Numbered from the stretch's first letter, positions 49,557 through 58,744 are shown. The stretch is DNA of 64,000 nt from Azorinus chamasolen (GCA_963576725.1 OY755243.1:72686106-72750105); one strand, 5' to 3'. Made by a program: numbers and translations. Notes: a model not told the origin generated them from the letters alone.

Positions 49557-49934
49557 CTCAGACACCTCAGCGTATCTGCGCCGCCTACCGGGCGGGTGTA
49601 TGATATTGACGTTGACAGGGTAGTTCAATGGTACCAGAAACTCCTCATCCACAAATCCGTTATACTCCACCATAAACTCGGCACCCTTGTCCTCCACGGC
49701 TGCGGCCTCACTCTCTAGGGGCTTGACTTTCATGTATGCATAACTGACCACCGCACGGCGCTCCAGAAGCATCAGGGTATCCAATGGCAACGTTTTGTCG
49801 TCGTAGTCAGGCCGGTGATCCAGCTGCTCATTCCCACAGGTATAGACAAGAATAGGAAATTTATACTTCTCATTTTCTATAATATCTGCTAAAGACACTT
49901 TCTCTGATAATGTAAACTCCGTCTGGTCTTCCAT
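49557..49934 (-). CDS. GAREM-like: GAREM-like gene 1, exon 1: start and first CABIT part
   Basis: Starts at ATG 49934 (MEDQTEFTLSEKVSLADIIE); the open frame continues upstream only with a GTG. It encodes 126 residues and ends YAEVSE before donor GTACGC, phase 0, joining IIADLPRF of exon 2. The segment LNYPVNVNIIHPPGRRRRYA closely matches the LPVNVTVP...P end of the CABIT domain in GAREM proteins. With exons 2-5 the coding length is 1914 nt (378+685+93+53+705), exactly 638 codons including stop. Vertebrate GAREM1 is longer (about 876 residues) with a longer Pro-rich linker. I see no signal peptide; presumably cytoplasmic. Confidence 0.82.
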
Positions 49935-49989
49935 TGTATAGTATAACTTAGCTATACCGACCACACAGTGAATCTACGTGCGAATCTAT

Positions 49990-50077
49990 AAGAGCAGCTG
50001 GGTGCTTAATTGTCCTAGAGGAGCTTTCTGCATTACTTTTGTCTTGCATTAAGCTACCACCTGCCTTAAAACACCAA
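49990..50077. mobile_element. TA-4 core fragment
   Basis: AGCTGGGTGCTTAATTGTCC, TAGAGGAGCTTTCTGCATTA, CTACCACCTGCCTTAAAAC. It lies within 60-140 bp upstream of the start codon of the GAREM-like gene. Confidence 0.65.
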
Positions 50078-50525
50078 ACATAGACGTAGACAGGTATTTC
50101 GTCTAGTCTCTGGCTAATGAGATAGTATTACAAAATAACATGTAACTCCTCATTGTAAAAAAAAACAACAAAGACTGCCACTATACGAATATCATCGATC
50201 CATGCACGTTTAAGTTCAATTAATTTAAATTTAACTACACACTTAATCTCTGCTCGTGACTTTATGAGTTGATACTACATGCATTGCTTTCAAAGCGTTT
50301 TGGTTGTGCTGTATACTTCCGGGTTTATTCACAGCGAACATTTATAGCGAATCAGTTTGTTATGTAAAAAGAAATTTGAGCAGTAGCACCCCGTGCCACT
50401 AATAAATAGAAGTGTACAAACAGGAAATATAAAAGTGGAAAAAACAATGACTACCACGAACAACAGTACCATATATTATACAGTATATCATCCCAACAAT
50501 GGCCATTCAAAAGGAATTCCTATAC
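50078..50525. other. 5' flank of GAREM-like gene 1
   Basis: Likely contains the promoter, but I cannot point to a TATA box or an upstream exon. No repeat recognised. Confidence 0.35.
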
Positions 50526-50776
50526 TAACTGTTCGCTTGCTATTCACGTCAATATACCTACCTGTAAATAGTGAATACCCAGATGAGACAGCTCCTGCAG
50601 GAGCTGTCTCATCAGGGTCTGCACTATTTACAAGTTGATTGTGCAACCAATGCACTCCAGAGCAGTGATTGCACAGCGATATACGTGTACACAGTGAAGA
50701 TATATGTAATTATACAACAGGGCATGGGTAAAGAAGGAGAAATGTATTTTAAAATTTAGCAAGAGAAAGGCTAAAA
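50526..50776 (+). mobile_element. TTAA-3 MITE
   Basis: CTAACTGTTCGCTTGCTATTC left, TTTAGCAAGAGAAAGGCTAA right; both ends changed by a few bases. Perfect CAGCTCCTGCAGGAGCTG apex. Confidence 0.88.
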
Positions 50777-50829
50777 CAAGGTCTTCCATGGGATGAGATC
50801 TACCATGGGATCTGTCAGCATAATTATCC

Positions 50830-51120
50830 TTTACCTGACAGAAAAGCCTTTTGAAGCCTTTACAAAGTACATCCAGACCAGACTGCTCCTATAGGAGCCG
50901 TCTAATCAGAGTCTGTTCTGTATACAGTAAAACCTCTCCTATAACGGCCACTAAATTACATCAAGTATTTTGTGTTAAAGGTATAGGCGGCTGCTTAAAG
51001 CAAGGTGAACGTAAAACTTTCACCTTGCTTTAAGCAGCCATCTGCCATAAATACCAACTAATTAACATAATTTAGTGGCCGTAATAGAGAGGTTTACTGT
51101 TATATAGATGTGATTCCAAA
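50830..51120 (+). mobile_element. TTAA-1b fragment split by TA-1
   Basis: CCTTTACCTGACAGAAAAGC, hairpin ACAAAGTACATCCAGACC to GAGTCTGTTCTG with apex GCTCCTATAGGAGC, then the TA-1 insert, then TATAGATGTGATTCC. Confidence 0.68.
50925..51099. mobile_element. TA-1 MITE without apex
   Basis: CAGTAAAACCTCTCCTATAA to AATAGAGAGGTTTACTG. The centre is AAGGTGAACGTAAAACTTTC; the GCTCC tip is deleted. Confidence 0.85.
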
Positions 51121-51139
51121 GCCAAGACTTACATCTCAT

Positions 51140-51240
51140 TTGTAACCAGCATGGGTCCAGATGAGCCTAGTAACTCGATCTTTCATGAGTTACATGTACC
51201 AAGCTATTTGATACTCCGTCAATAGTTTGATTGAATTGGA
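51140..51240. repeat. HP-E, worn
   Basis: GGGTCCAGATGAGCCTAGTA, ACTCGATCTTTCATGAG, CAAGCTATTTGATACTCCG. Confidence 0.5.
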
Positions 51241-51244
51241 AGTA

Positions 51245-51439
51245 CAGTAGAATATCCCTCTAATGCGACCACTTAAAGAAGAACCATAGCTGCTTTTATA
51301 AGCAGGTGGTTGCTTAATACGGGACGAAAGTTATGCAGAAAGCTTTCTGCATAACTTTCGTCCTGCATTAAGCTATCACCTGCATCTGCCACCCAGAATT
51401 ATGCCCCGTTTTGTTGGTCGCATTAGAGGGGTTTTACTG
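51245..51439. mobile_element. TA-4 palindromic MITE
   Basis: CAGTAGAATATCCCTCTAAT left, GCATTAGAGGGGTTTTACTG right, TA flanks. The inner tip is shortened to GCAGAAAGCTTTCTGC. Confidence 0.9.
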
Positions 51440-51499
51440 TAGTCAAAAAAATAGTTTTTACAACGCGAACAGGGTTACTGAGCGAAATAGAGGCCACTA

Positions 51500-51678
51500 G
51501 CTATGACTTGTCCTAAGCGATCATTCATTTATTGAATATAGGAGTCTTAAAAAGCAGGTGGTTGCTTAATACTCCTATAAGAGCTTTCTGCATTACTTTG
51601 ACCTGAATTAAGCTACCACCTGACTTACAGGGCAATACTTAGACATCGTTTTCATGGCAGCTTAAGATAGGTTCTACT
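51500..51678. mobile_element. TA-2 MITE, worn
   Basis: TGACTTGTCCTAAGCGATCA left, CTTAAGATAGGTTCTACTG right. Centre TACTCCTATAAGAGCTTT; part of the left arm is gone. Confidence 0.78.
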
Positions 51679-51764
51679 GCGCATGAACCGCTCTCTGAGA
51701 AAATAGGTCTTATTAGACTTCATACATTATAGACCCAGACCAGTGGGTCCAAGAGCAACACATA

Positions 51765-51888
51765 AAGATGAGTACCGAAATACTAAACTCGTCATTTCTC
51801 TATCAAACCATATATTCGTCACAGTATATGGTTGGTGGGGGGGGGGGGGGGGAAATAACAGCTATTCTTGAAAATGTTTAAATACGCA
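51765..51888. repeat. foldback related to 6151-6246
   Basis: GAGTACCGAAATACTAAACT, ATTTCTCTATCAAACCATAT, TATATGGTTGGTGG, then a G-run (51837-51852) and AAATAACAGCTATTCTTG. Confidence 0.55.
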
Positions 51889-52215
51889 TCTTATCTGGAC
51901 CTCTGGGTGAGATTGTTGGTGTGGTAACGCGCTTGACTACCAATCCGGAGGTCCGGTATTCAAATCCCGGTCTCTCCTGAAAATTTCAGAGACGCTTTCC
52001 AGTGTCTCCCACCCGTACCTCCTCTCCGCCCATGCAGGGGTTAAAATGGGTACATGTGAGGGTCACTAGCCGGTACTGCGGCTGCATTATTGCACCTTAT
52101 GTTAGCAGTGCTCAGTATTGTAGGCGAAGACTCAATGACCAGCGGAGTAAATGTACAGTCGGCTGAGCCCTCCTTCGAACTGAAAGTAGACTATAACTGG
52201 GTACCTTTTTTTTAG
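51889..52215 (+). mobile_element. tRNA-derived SINE
   Basis: Pol III-like head: A-box region TGGTGTGGTAACGCGCTTG, B box in GGTATTCAAATCCCGGTC. The body contains CCTCTCCGCCCATGCAGGGG, AGGCGAAGACTCAATGACC and GGCTGAGCCCTCCTTCGAAC. It ends AACTGGGTACC followed by seven T-like bases. About 320 bp. No target duplication identified. Confidence 0.72.
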
Positions 52216-52773
52216 GCGTCTTGTTTTGTCACCTACTGGAATATGTAGAAAGGTGTTCTGTATCGTTCCATAAAACTGTCAAGCTGGATCAGATTCGTCA
52301 TCAGAGACGTGGCCTCTGAATTTGGGTTCTACACTGTGTCCAGTTCAATATGATCAATTATAAAAAGGGCCCAGATATTCGATGCTATACTGAATGCCAT
52401 AGCATTTTTGAAGGTAAGCGAATGAAAATGAAGACTTTACTTAAAGATCATACAAAAAGGGGCAGTTAAGTTTATTGTTATAGCATATCTACATGGAAGA
52501 ACAGTTTTATTGTATACACTCAGATTTTGCAGAAGACTTTCTAATGATGTCAGTCAAGAAAATGATCCTCAGAGTGATATATTTAGGTATAGTACAGACA
52601 AATTCACCTGACGTTGACCTTTATGCATGAATAAATTAAAGTGAGATGACGCAGTATAAATCAATTATCGCCAGCGACGGGTGAAAATGTACGGGTGACA
52701 CGATCTTCTCACTATCTTCTTACCATGTGCATTCCCATGCCACATCGTACGATTTCGAAGTGTACCGAAGCTG
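52216..52773. other. spacer, no feature seen
   Basis: No exon or repeat recognised; it continues as flank on the other side of the mariner element (54116-54357). Confidence 0.4.
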
Positions 52774-52775
52774 TA

Positions 52776-54113
52776 CGAGGGGTGTTCCAAAAATAATGTC
52801 ACTTGCATCGGTGCTCATATAGCGGAAGTGCTTTTGTTCATTTTAATTTGCTCTGCCCTTCAAAATACTCTCCGCCAGCCAGAATACACCTTTTTAGCCG
52901 GTCAATCCATTTTTGGAAGCATTTTTCATACTCTTCAATGGGGACACCCATCAGACACTGATAAACAGCAGATCCAAGGGCATTTCTCGAATTGTATCTC
53001 CTTCCAGATAAATGATATTTAAGTTTTGGAAAGAGAAAATAGTCACAGGGGGCCAAGTCTGGCGAATACGGAGGGTGCGGAAGGACGGTAACCTTCTCTG
53101 ACTCCAAAATGTCAGTCACAATACGTGCCTTGTGAGCGGGTGCATTATCATGCAAAAGTCGGACATACTTAAGTCCTGTTTTGGGGCGGCTGCTTTTGTA
53201 GTAGTTCTTCAATTTTCTCAGAACAACGTTTTTATAGAACTTGCCTGTGACCGTTCTGCCTTTTGGCACCGGGATTTGAATAGCTGGACCCTTATTAGTG
53301 AAAAAAATAGCATACAAAACCTTCTTTACCGTTCGTATTCGTTTGGCAATACTTGGGCGTCTGGCATTTTTAGTGGCCCATATTCGGTTGGAAACCTTCC
53401 GCTTTGGTTCAAAATAATACACCCAGGTCTCATCACCAGTGACTATATTATCAAAAGCCTTTTTACTATATTTTGGGTACATTTTGAGAAGTTTTTTTGC
53501 CATTGTTACACGCGTCTTCTTTTGCTCATCCGTTAACAAATGGGGTATCCATCTTGCATTTATCTTTCTAACTTTTAGGTGTTTCTTCAAAATTGCATGA
53601 ACTCTTGCTAACGACAAGTTTGTCATTCGAGCCAATTGTCTTACGGTGAATCGAGCATCAGTTTTGAGGATATTTCGGAATTTTTCTATGTTACCTTTGG
53701 TCGTAGTTGTTGCAGGACGACCTGGGCGAGCAGCATCTTTCAGTTGCTGCTGCCCAGCACTAAATTTAGCTACCCACCTACAAACAGTCCTGTGGGACAT
53801 TTGGCCCTCCCCATAAATGTCACACACCTCGCGGTGAATATCTACAGCCTTTATGCCGAGTAATGACCTACCTTTTATATAGGCCCTAATTTCAAGAACA
53901 TTTTCAGCTCGTTTTCCTGTCATTTTGTGTATAGTCTAACGAATAGGCTATGAAACGATGTACACTGTACCGAGGCAAGTGAACGTGTGGACGAGATATT
54001 TACCTGTGTCACGAGCCAGTGATCACTCAATCGACACGAGGTGGTTTTGTGCATGAATTGCACGATTTCCGCGAAATAAAGCACAGATGACATTATTTAT
54101 GGAACACCCCTCG
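52776..54113 (-). mobile_element. complete mariner transposon
   Basis: A 1338-bp element flanked by TA on both sides (52774-52775, 54114-54115). Terminal inverted repeats of about 26 bp start CGAGGGGTGTTCC and differ at one position (AAAAATAATGTCA against ATAAATAATGTCA). One uninterrupted transposase gene lies inside. The length is typical of mariner elements. Nearly identical ends and an intact gene suggest recent arrival. Confidence 0.95.
52838..53923 (-). CDS. mariner transposase (DD34D), intact
   Basis: 361 residues, no internal stop. It catalyses cut-and-paste transposition at TA. The N-terminal half holds paired helix-turn-helix DNA-binding motifs (VDIHREVCDIYGEGQMSHRT, then RTVCRWVAKF; later RQLARMTNLSLARVHAILKK). 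The linker motif WIPHLLTDEQKK corresponds to the mariner WVPHEL signature. The catalytic triad is D in TGDETWVYYF, D in LLHDNAPAHKA and D in YSPDLAPCDYFLF, with exactly 34 residues between the second and third Asp, hence the mariner DD34D type. The ATG at 53923 follows an upstream leader of about 190 bp inside the right terminal repeat. Slightly longer than the usual 345 residues. Confidence 0.96.
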   Translation of the reverse strand: MTGKRAENVLEIRAYIKGRSLLGIKAVDIHREVCDIYGEGQMSHRTVCRWVAKFSAGQQQLKDAARPGRPATTTTKGNIEKFRNILKTDARFTVRQLARMTNLSLARVHAILKKHLKVRKINARWIPHLLTDEQKKTRVTMAKKLLKMYPKYSKKAFDNIVTGDETWVYYFEPKRKVSNRIWATKNARRPSIAKRIRTVKKVLYAIFFTNKGPAIQIPVPKGRTVTGKFYKNVVLRKLKNYYKSSRPKTGLKYVRLLHDNAPAHKARIVTDILESEKVTVLPHPPYSPDLAPCDYFLFPKLKYHLSGRRYNSRNALGSAVYQCLMGVPIEEYEKCFQKWIDRLKRCILAGGEYFEGQSKLK

Positions 54114-54357
54114 TATTTCGAACTGCAGGGAAGTGTGAAATTATGCTAATAGAGGTCACTAACATCAGGTGGATTTGTCTGTATGTTCTACACTGTAGGA
54201 GAGTATGCATTATAATACAAGAAAATATTTAACTGTTTTAACAATATGTGAAGAAACAGTTCCTTACATTCTAATCTGATTTTTGTATACTGTATAATGA
54301 AATCAGAACACCGCGTGCGTCACATTATTACACATTCATGGTGTCATTATCCGAGAT

Positions 54358-54607
54358 TTTACCCTTCGCTTGCTGAACTTTAAAATACATTTCCCATTCT
54401 TTACCCATGCCCTGTTGTATAATTACATATATCTTCACTGTGTACAAGTATTTCGCTGTGAAATCACTGCTGTGGAGTGCACTGGTTGCACAATCAACTT
54501 GTAAATAGTGCAAACCCTGATGAGACAGCTCCTGCAGGAGCTGTCTCATCTGGGTCTTCACTATTTACAGGTAGGCATATTGACGTGAATAGAAAGCGAA
54601 GAGTTAA
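54358..54607 (-). mobile_element. TTAA-3 MITE
   Basis: TTTACCCTTCGCTTGCTGAA left, ATAGAAAGCGAAGAGTTAA right. Perfect CAGCTCCTGCAGGAGCTG apex. Confidence 0.92.
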
Positions 54608-54778
54608 GTTCTGTACACGTGTACACTGGTATATGTATGGGTAAGAGTGCTTCAGAATTGACCTGCAGTCGTCATCGTCAAGCCTCGATACAATCTGTGC
54701 GCATAAGACACTAGCGAGTCCAAAAACATTCTCCTATGTTCGAGTCAAAAGCTGGGACGTTCAATGGTCCCAAATGGC

Positions 54779-55195
54779 ATTAACCATTTCCTTCATACAA
54801 ACACTTTTTCACGCTTTACAAACACAGTAGACCAAGATCAGACGGCTCTTGTAGGAGCCGTCTGATCAGGGTCTGCTCTGGTTGTTTTCAAAAGTATAAT
54901 GGACCCTGGGTCCATGCTTATAAAGCTTTTAGTTGAGTCTGAGCTTCGTTCTCAGGCTTTTTGATTGGTCAGATTTGAGTTCTCAAGCTTTTGATTGGTC
55001 AGATTTGAGCCAAAGGCTCAAATCTGACCAATCAAAAGCTTGAGAACGATCTCAGACTCAACTAAAAGCTTTATAAGCATGGACCCTGACTTCAACCAAT
55101 ACCAAAATGCATCTGTACATATGGAATAATAAACAAAATGACTCCTTATGTGGTTATTTTTTACATTAATATGCAAGAGGGAAACAAACAAAAAC
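54779..55195 (+). mobile_element. TTAA-1b MITE split by FB-1
   Basis: ATTAACCATTTCCTTCATAC left. Hairpin ACAAACACAGTAGACC to GGTCTGCTCTGGTTG, apex GGCTCTTGTAGGAGCC. After FB-1 the body resumes TTCAACCAATACCAAAATGC and ends TATGCAAGAGGGAAAC. Confidence 0.75.
54909..55085. repeat. FB-1 foldback nested in TTAA-1b
   Basis: GGTCCATGCTTATAAAGC to GCTTTATAAGCATGGACC. The same internal layout as 42029-42205, including two copies of the TTGATTGGTCAGATTTGAG unit on the left and one on the right. Confidence 0.92.
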
Positions 55196-55259
55196 ACAGA
55201 CAATTAGTAGTTTTATTTCAAATACGTTTATCTCTTATCCCGCTATACCCGGCCTTACT

Positions 55260-55365
55260 CTCATTTTCAAAACGGCCTGAACCCAGATGAGACGCCGAGT
55301 AACTCGGCAGGATCATCAGGATCCAAGCTGTTTGATACTCGGTCAGTAGTGTCCCAAACGAACAA
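55260..55365. repeat. HP-E hairpin
   Basis: CCTGAACCCAGATGAGACG, GCCGAGTAACTCGGC, ATCATCAGGATCCAAGCTG, TTTGATACTCGGTCAGTAG. Confidence 0.72.
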
Positions 55366-55403
55366 ATCGCAAGTAGAACGTATTGCATCAGATACACATT
55401 TAA

Positions 55404-55505
55404 CCAGGGTACATGCTAATAAAGCTTTTTAGTTGAGTCTGAGTTTGTTCTCAAGCTTGAGAACGAACTCAGACTCAACTAAAAAGTTTTAACATGCATG
55501 GATAC
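55404..55505. repeat. short FB-1 copy
   Basis: GGTACATGCTAATAAAGC, TTTTTAGTTGAGTCTGAG and a perfect tip TTCTCAAGCTTGAGAA. It lacks the GATTGGTCAGATT units. Confidence 0.82.
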
Positions 55506-55747
55506 TGATTTTATATTTTCACAACTGGGTGAGATTTTAACGCTGATCACAAGTCCATTTTGCGTGTAAACTGTTTAGGCCTAATTTACTTCATAACTTC
55601 ATACCGCAAATCACGATTGGGGATATCACGTTTACGTGCATGGCCTTGGCAATATAACACAATACAATCAAAACAGGAAGATTGAAACTGGTGTATAAAC
55701 TGGTCTGCCATAGGCTTCTTCTGATCACTGTACCATGTCCGGCAAAA
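55506..55747. other. spacer, no feature seen
   Basis: Unassigned. Confidence 0.35.
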
Positions 55748-56160
55748 TACAGTAGCACACCTCTAAGGTGACCACTTTAAGAATAGACAGTCATGTCTTT
55801 AAAGCAGGTGGCTGTTTAACCCATTTCCTCATACTGACACCTTTCGAGGCCTTTGTAAAAGTTGCTTTTTGAAACCATTGTGATAAATAGAGCATTTGCT
55901 CCCTAGGAGCATATGCTCTATTTATCACAATGGTTTCTAAGCTATACACACTTCTAAAACTTTCCTTTTTCTAGTAAATGTTCCTATTCGGTAGATTTAT
56001 TCAAAGAGCTTGGGTCTAAAAATAGTCTATGAGGTAATAGTTAAATGCAGGAAGAAAGAAATGCAGGAAGCTTCTGCAGGAAATTTCTTCTTAACTTTCC
56101 GCATTAGCCATCACCTGTCTTCAAGGCCCAGGATATACTTTCTGCTAAACTTTTGTATTG
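55748..56160. mobile_element. TA-family MITE split by TTAA-2
   Basis: AATACAGTAGCACACCTCTA left. The core AAAGCAGGTGGCTGTTTAA is followed by the insert, then ATGCAGGAAGAAAGAAATGC with apex AAGCTTCTGCAGGAAATTT and arm AGCCATCACCTGTCTTC. The right end is eroded. Confidence 0.7.
55815..56044 (+). mobile_element. TTAA-2 MITE inserted into a TA core
   Basis: TTAACCCATTTCCTCATACTG left, GAGGTAATAGTTAA right. Apex GCTCCCTAGGAGC. Both TTAA copies present. Confidence 0.9.
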
Positions 56161-56162
56161 CA

Positions 56163-56386
56163 TTAACCCATTCCCTCATATTGCCGATTTTTGACGACTC
56201 TGTAAAAGTCACTTTGTGAAACCATTGTGATAAATAGAACATTTGCTCCTATAGGAGCAAATGCTCTATTTATCACAATGGTTTCAAACTATAAAATTCT
56301 AAAACAATTTCCTTTTCTCTAGTTAATGCTCCTTTTCGGTAGATTTATTCAAAGAGGTTGTTTCTAAAAATAGCCTATGAGGGAAC
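56163..56386 (+). mobile_element. TTAA-2 MITE
   Basis: TTAACCCATTCCCTCATATTG left. Perfect TTTGCTCCTATAGGAGCAAA hairpin. The right end stops at CCTATGAGGGAA without TTAA. Confidence 0.88.
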
Positions 56387-56430
56387 ACAATACAATATCT
56401 CGTCTCTATAGCGGCCATGTAATTAACATT

Positions 56431-56660
56431 TTACTCCATGAAATAATGACATGATGTCATGAATATTAATTAGATTACGTTCTATACAGCTAAACGAACA
56501 AAGGAATGTTTGGCCATGGCAGAAACTGTAGAACCATATCTATATCACCACATAAACAAACGGAGCAGACCCTGATCAGACAGCTCCTACTGGAACCGTC
56601 TGATCTTGGTCTGCGTAGTTTGCAAAGGCGCAGAAAGACGTATTTATGGAGTAACGGGTT
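56431..56660 (-). mobile_element. TTAA-1b MITE
   Basis: TTAACATTTTACTCCATGAA left, ATGGAGTAACGGGTT right. Hairpin ACAAACGGAGCAGACCC to TGGTCTGCGTAGTTTGC. Confidence 0.8.
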
Positions 56661-56784
56661 GATGAATGAACAGAACAAGAGGAGCCAGGACAACTGACAC
56701 AAGACATTTACAACTGAAACCCCGGTCTTTGCATTAATTACAGCTATTTAAATATGAGAATACTTGTATACTGCCATATTTCCA

Positions 56785-57015
56785 TTAACCCTTTCTTTCA
56801 TATAAACATGTTTTCATGCATCTGCAAACAGAGTAGACCCAGACCAGACTGATCAGGGTCTGCTCTGTTTGCTAATGGAATTTGATAGATTTGTTTCTAT
56901 ACATTCTAAAATGGCTACACTGTTCCACCTTCCGTATTTCATTATAACTATGCTCTCCATGAATATTCAGTAGGTATTGAAATTTGTAATAAAAACAGAA
57001 CAGGGAAAGGTTTAA
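56785..57015 (+). mobile_element. TTAA-1a MITE with short hairpin
   Basis: TTAACCCTTTCTTTCATATA left, GAACAGGGAAAGGTTTAA right. The arms meet directly (CCCAGACCAGACTGATCAGGG), so the tip is lost. Confidence 0.86.
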
Positions 57016-57477
57016 ATGTCAGTTTTTACAGTAACAGGGATATGGCACAAACTCACCTGAAACAAAATCCCAGCTATACTGCAATCCATTATGAAGTTAT
57101 TGGCAGTGAATTGTCTAGATTTTTTGCAACAGTTACATGAACATTTTGATCATAACTACATCCATCTGACACACAATTCCAAAGTTTATTTTGATGTATG
57201 TAAACTATCTATACATGGAATTGACTCGTTATACTCAATTTGTAACTAAAGTTTTTTTCGTTTTTTTTTATCTCCGTGCAAGCTATATATATACGTTCTG
57301 AGCTTCTTTCGAATATCTCATTCCTTACTAAAGTTACAAAGTTACTGTCCAGAAAACTATTTTTTTTCTTCTATTTTTATCTAGATCTTGTATATATTAA
57401 CATCAGATGGAATGCCATCTTTTGTCTCTCTGCAAAGTAAATACATACCGTTTGATTGGAATAAGTAATTTCTTATC
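57016..57477. other. spacer, no feature seen
   Basis: T-rich sequence with no exon recognised. Confidence 0.4.
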
Positions 57478-57726
57478 TTACCCTTTCCCTCATACAAACG
57501 TGTTTTCACGCATTTGCAAACAGAGTAGACCCAGATCAGACGGCTCCTAGAGGAGCCGTCTGATCAGGGTCTACTCTGTTTGCTAATAGCATTTGATAGA
57601 TATGTTTCTTTGCTTTCTAAAATGGCTACAACGTTCCACATTCCCTATTTCTTTGTAACTATTTTGGTAATGAATATTCAGTAGGTATTGAAATTTGACC
57701 TAAATACAGAACAGGGAAAGGGTTAA
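57478..57726 (+). mobile_element. TTAA-1a MITE, well preserved
   Basis: TTACCCTTTCCCTCATACAA left, GAACAGGGAAAGGGTTAA right. Apex GGCTCCTAGAGGAGCC. Shares the AATAGCATTTGATAGAT variant with 21259-21508. Confidence 0.92.
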
Positions 57727-58034
57727 TGGATTATAAAGATTCTGTTACGGTTCTTATCGGTAACTGTGCTCCTTATCGGTTCTTGCTGGTTCTTGACAGG
57801 ACTGATCCCAAGTCTGATAACAATATTTAACTCTATGCAAGCAATACATGTACTATGCTATTCTGGAATATGTTATTCTTAAATTTATCATCCGGAAACT
57901 ACAGTTTGACGCCGCCTGCCATCACACCTACCCGCCAATATCTAATAACCTAGGGCCGTATTCACTGACATTTATTCTTCTTTGAAAAATCTGGTAATAA
58001 AATAAGTGAATACATGGCTTTGACAAATCATATG
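57727..58034. other. spacer, no feature seen
   Basis: GGTTCTTATCGGT and GGTTCTTGCTGGTTCTTG words near 57745-57800; otherwise unassigned. Confidence 0.35.
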
Positions 58035-58166
58035 ACTGAAGTCATAGTTATTCTATAAGCTTACAGAGCATACCCTAATCTGACGGGTCCTACAGGAGAC
58101 GTCTGATCTGGGCCTACTCTGTTTGCAAAGACGTCAAAATGTGTTTCTATCAGGCAAAGTGTTAAC
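58035..58166 (-). repeat. TTAA-1b hairpin with right end
   Basis: AAGCTTACAGAGCATACCC, apex GGGTCCTACAGGAGACG, CTACTCTGTTTGC, end CAGGCAAAGTGTTAA. Confidence 0.68.
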
Positions 58167-58168
58167 TA

Positions 58169-58368
58169 CAGTAAAACTTCTCTATAACGGCCACTATAGT
58201 GTGTTAGTTAGTACTTAGGGCAGGTGGCTGCTTAAAGCAAGATGAAAGTAAAACAGAACGCTCCTATAGGAGCGTTCTGTTTTACATTCACATTGCTTTA
58301 AGCAGCCTATTGCCTTTAACACAAAATACTTGATATAATTTAGTGACCGTTATAGAGAGATTTCACTG
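58169..58368. mobile_element. TA-1 palindromic MITE
   Basis: CAGTAAAACTTCTCTATAAC to TTATAGAGAGATTTCACTG, TA flanks. Apex AACGCTCCTATAGGAGCGTT. Confidence 0.92.
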
Positions 58369-58744
58369 TACGAGCGTATTTCACAATTAACAAGCAATTG
58401 TCATAGTCTTGGTGTAGCATTCATTCACAATCAAACCATTTCAGTCAGTATTTCTTCATAAAGTCGTCCAAATACGTATTTGAATGAATTTAACTTCATT
58501 TGGTGGTGTGCTTCTTCAATTAATTTCCGATAAGATCAATGGAAACAGTGCATACCATGGTCAGAAAGACCCCACACTATTGGTATCTACACTGTTTGCC
58601 TACGTCCATATCAACCTTTTGAATGTGGTAAACGAGTGCACTGTCATTTGCAAACAGTGTAGACCCAGATCAGAGAGCGTCTATAGAAGCCCGTTGATCA
58701 GGATCAGCACTGTTTGTCATTCAGAATCCTGGAAATATTTACAC
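58369..58744. repeat. spacer with decayed TTAA-1 hairpin
   Basis: Hairpin at 58654-58720 (GCAAACAGTGTAGACCC to GGATCAGCACTGTTTG) with a worn apex; the rest is unassigned. Confidence 0.5.

Noticed and set aside
52828..53863. Plus-strand open frames within the mariner element
   Set aside because: Antisense to an intact transposase.
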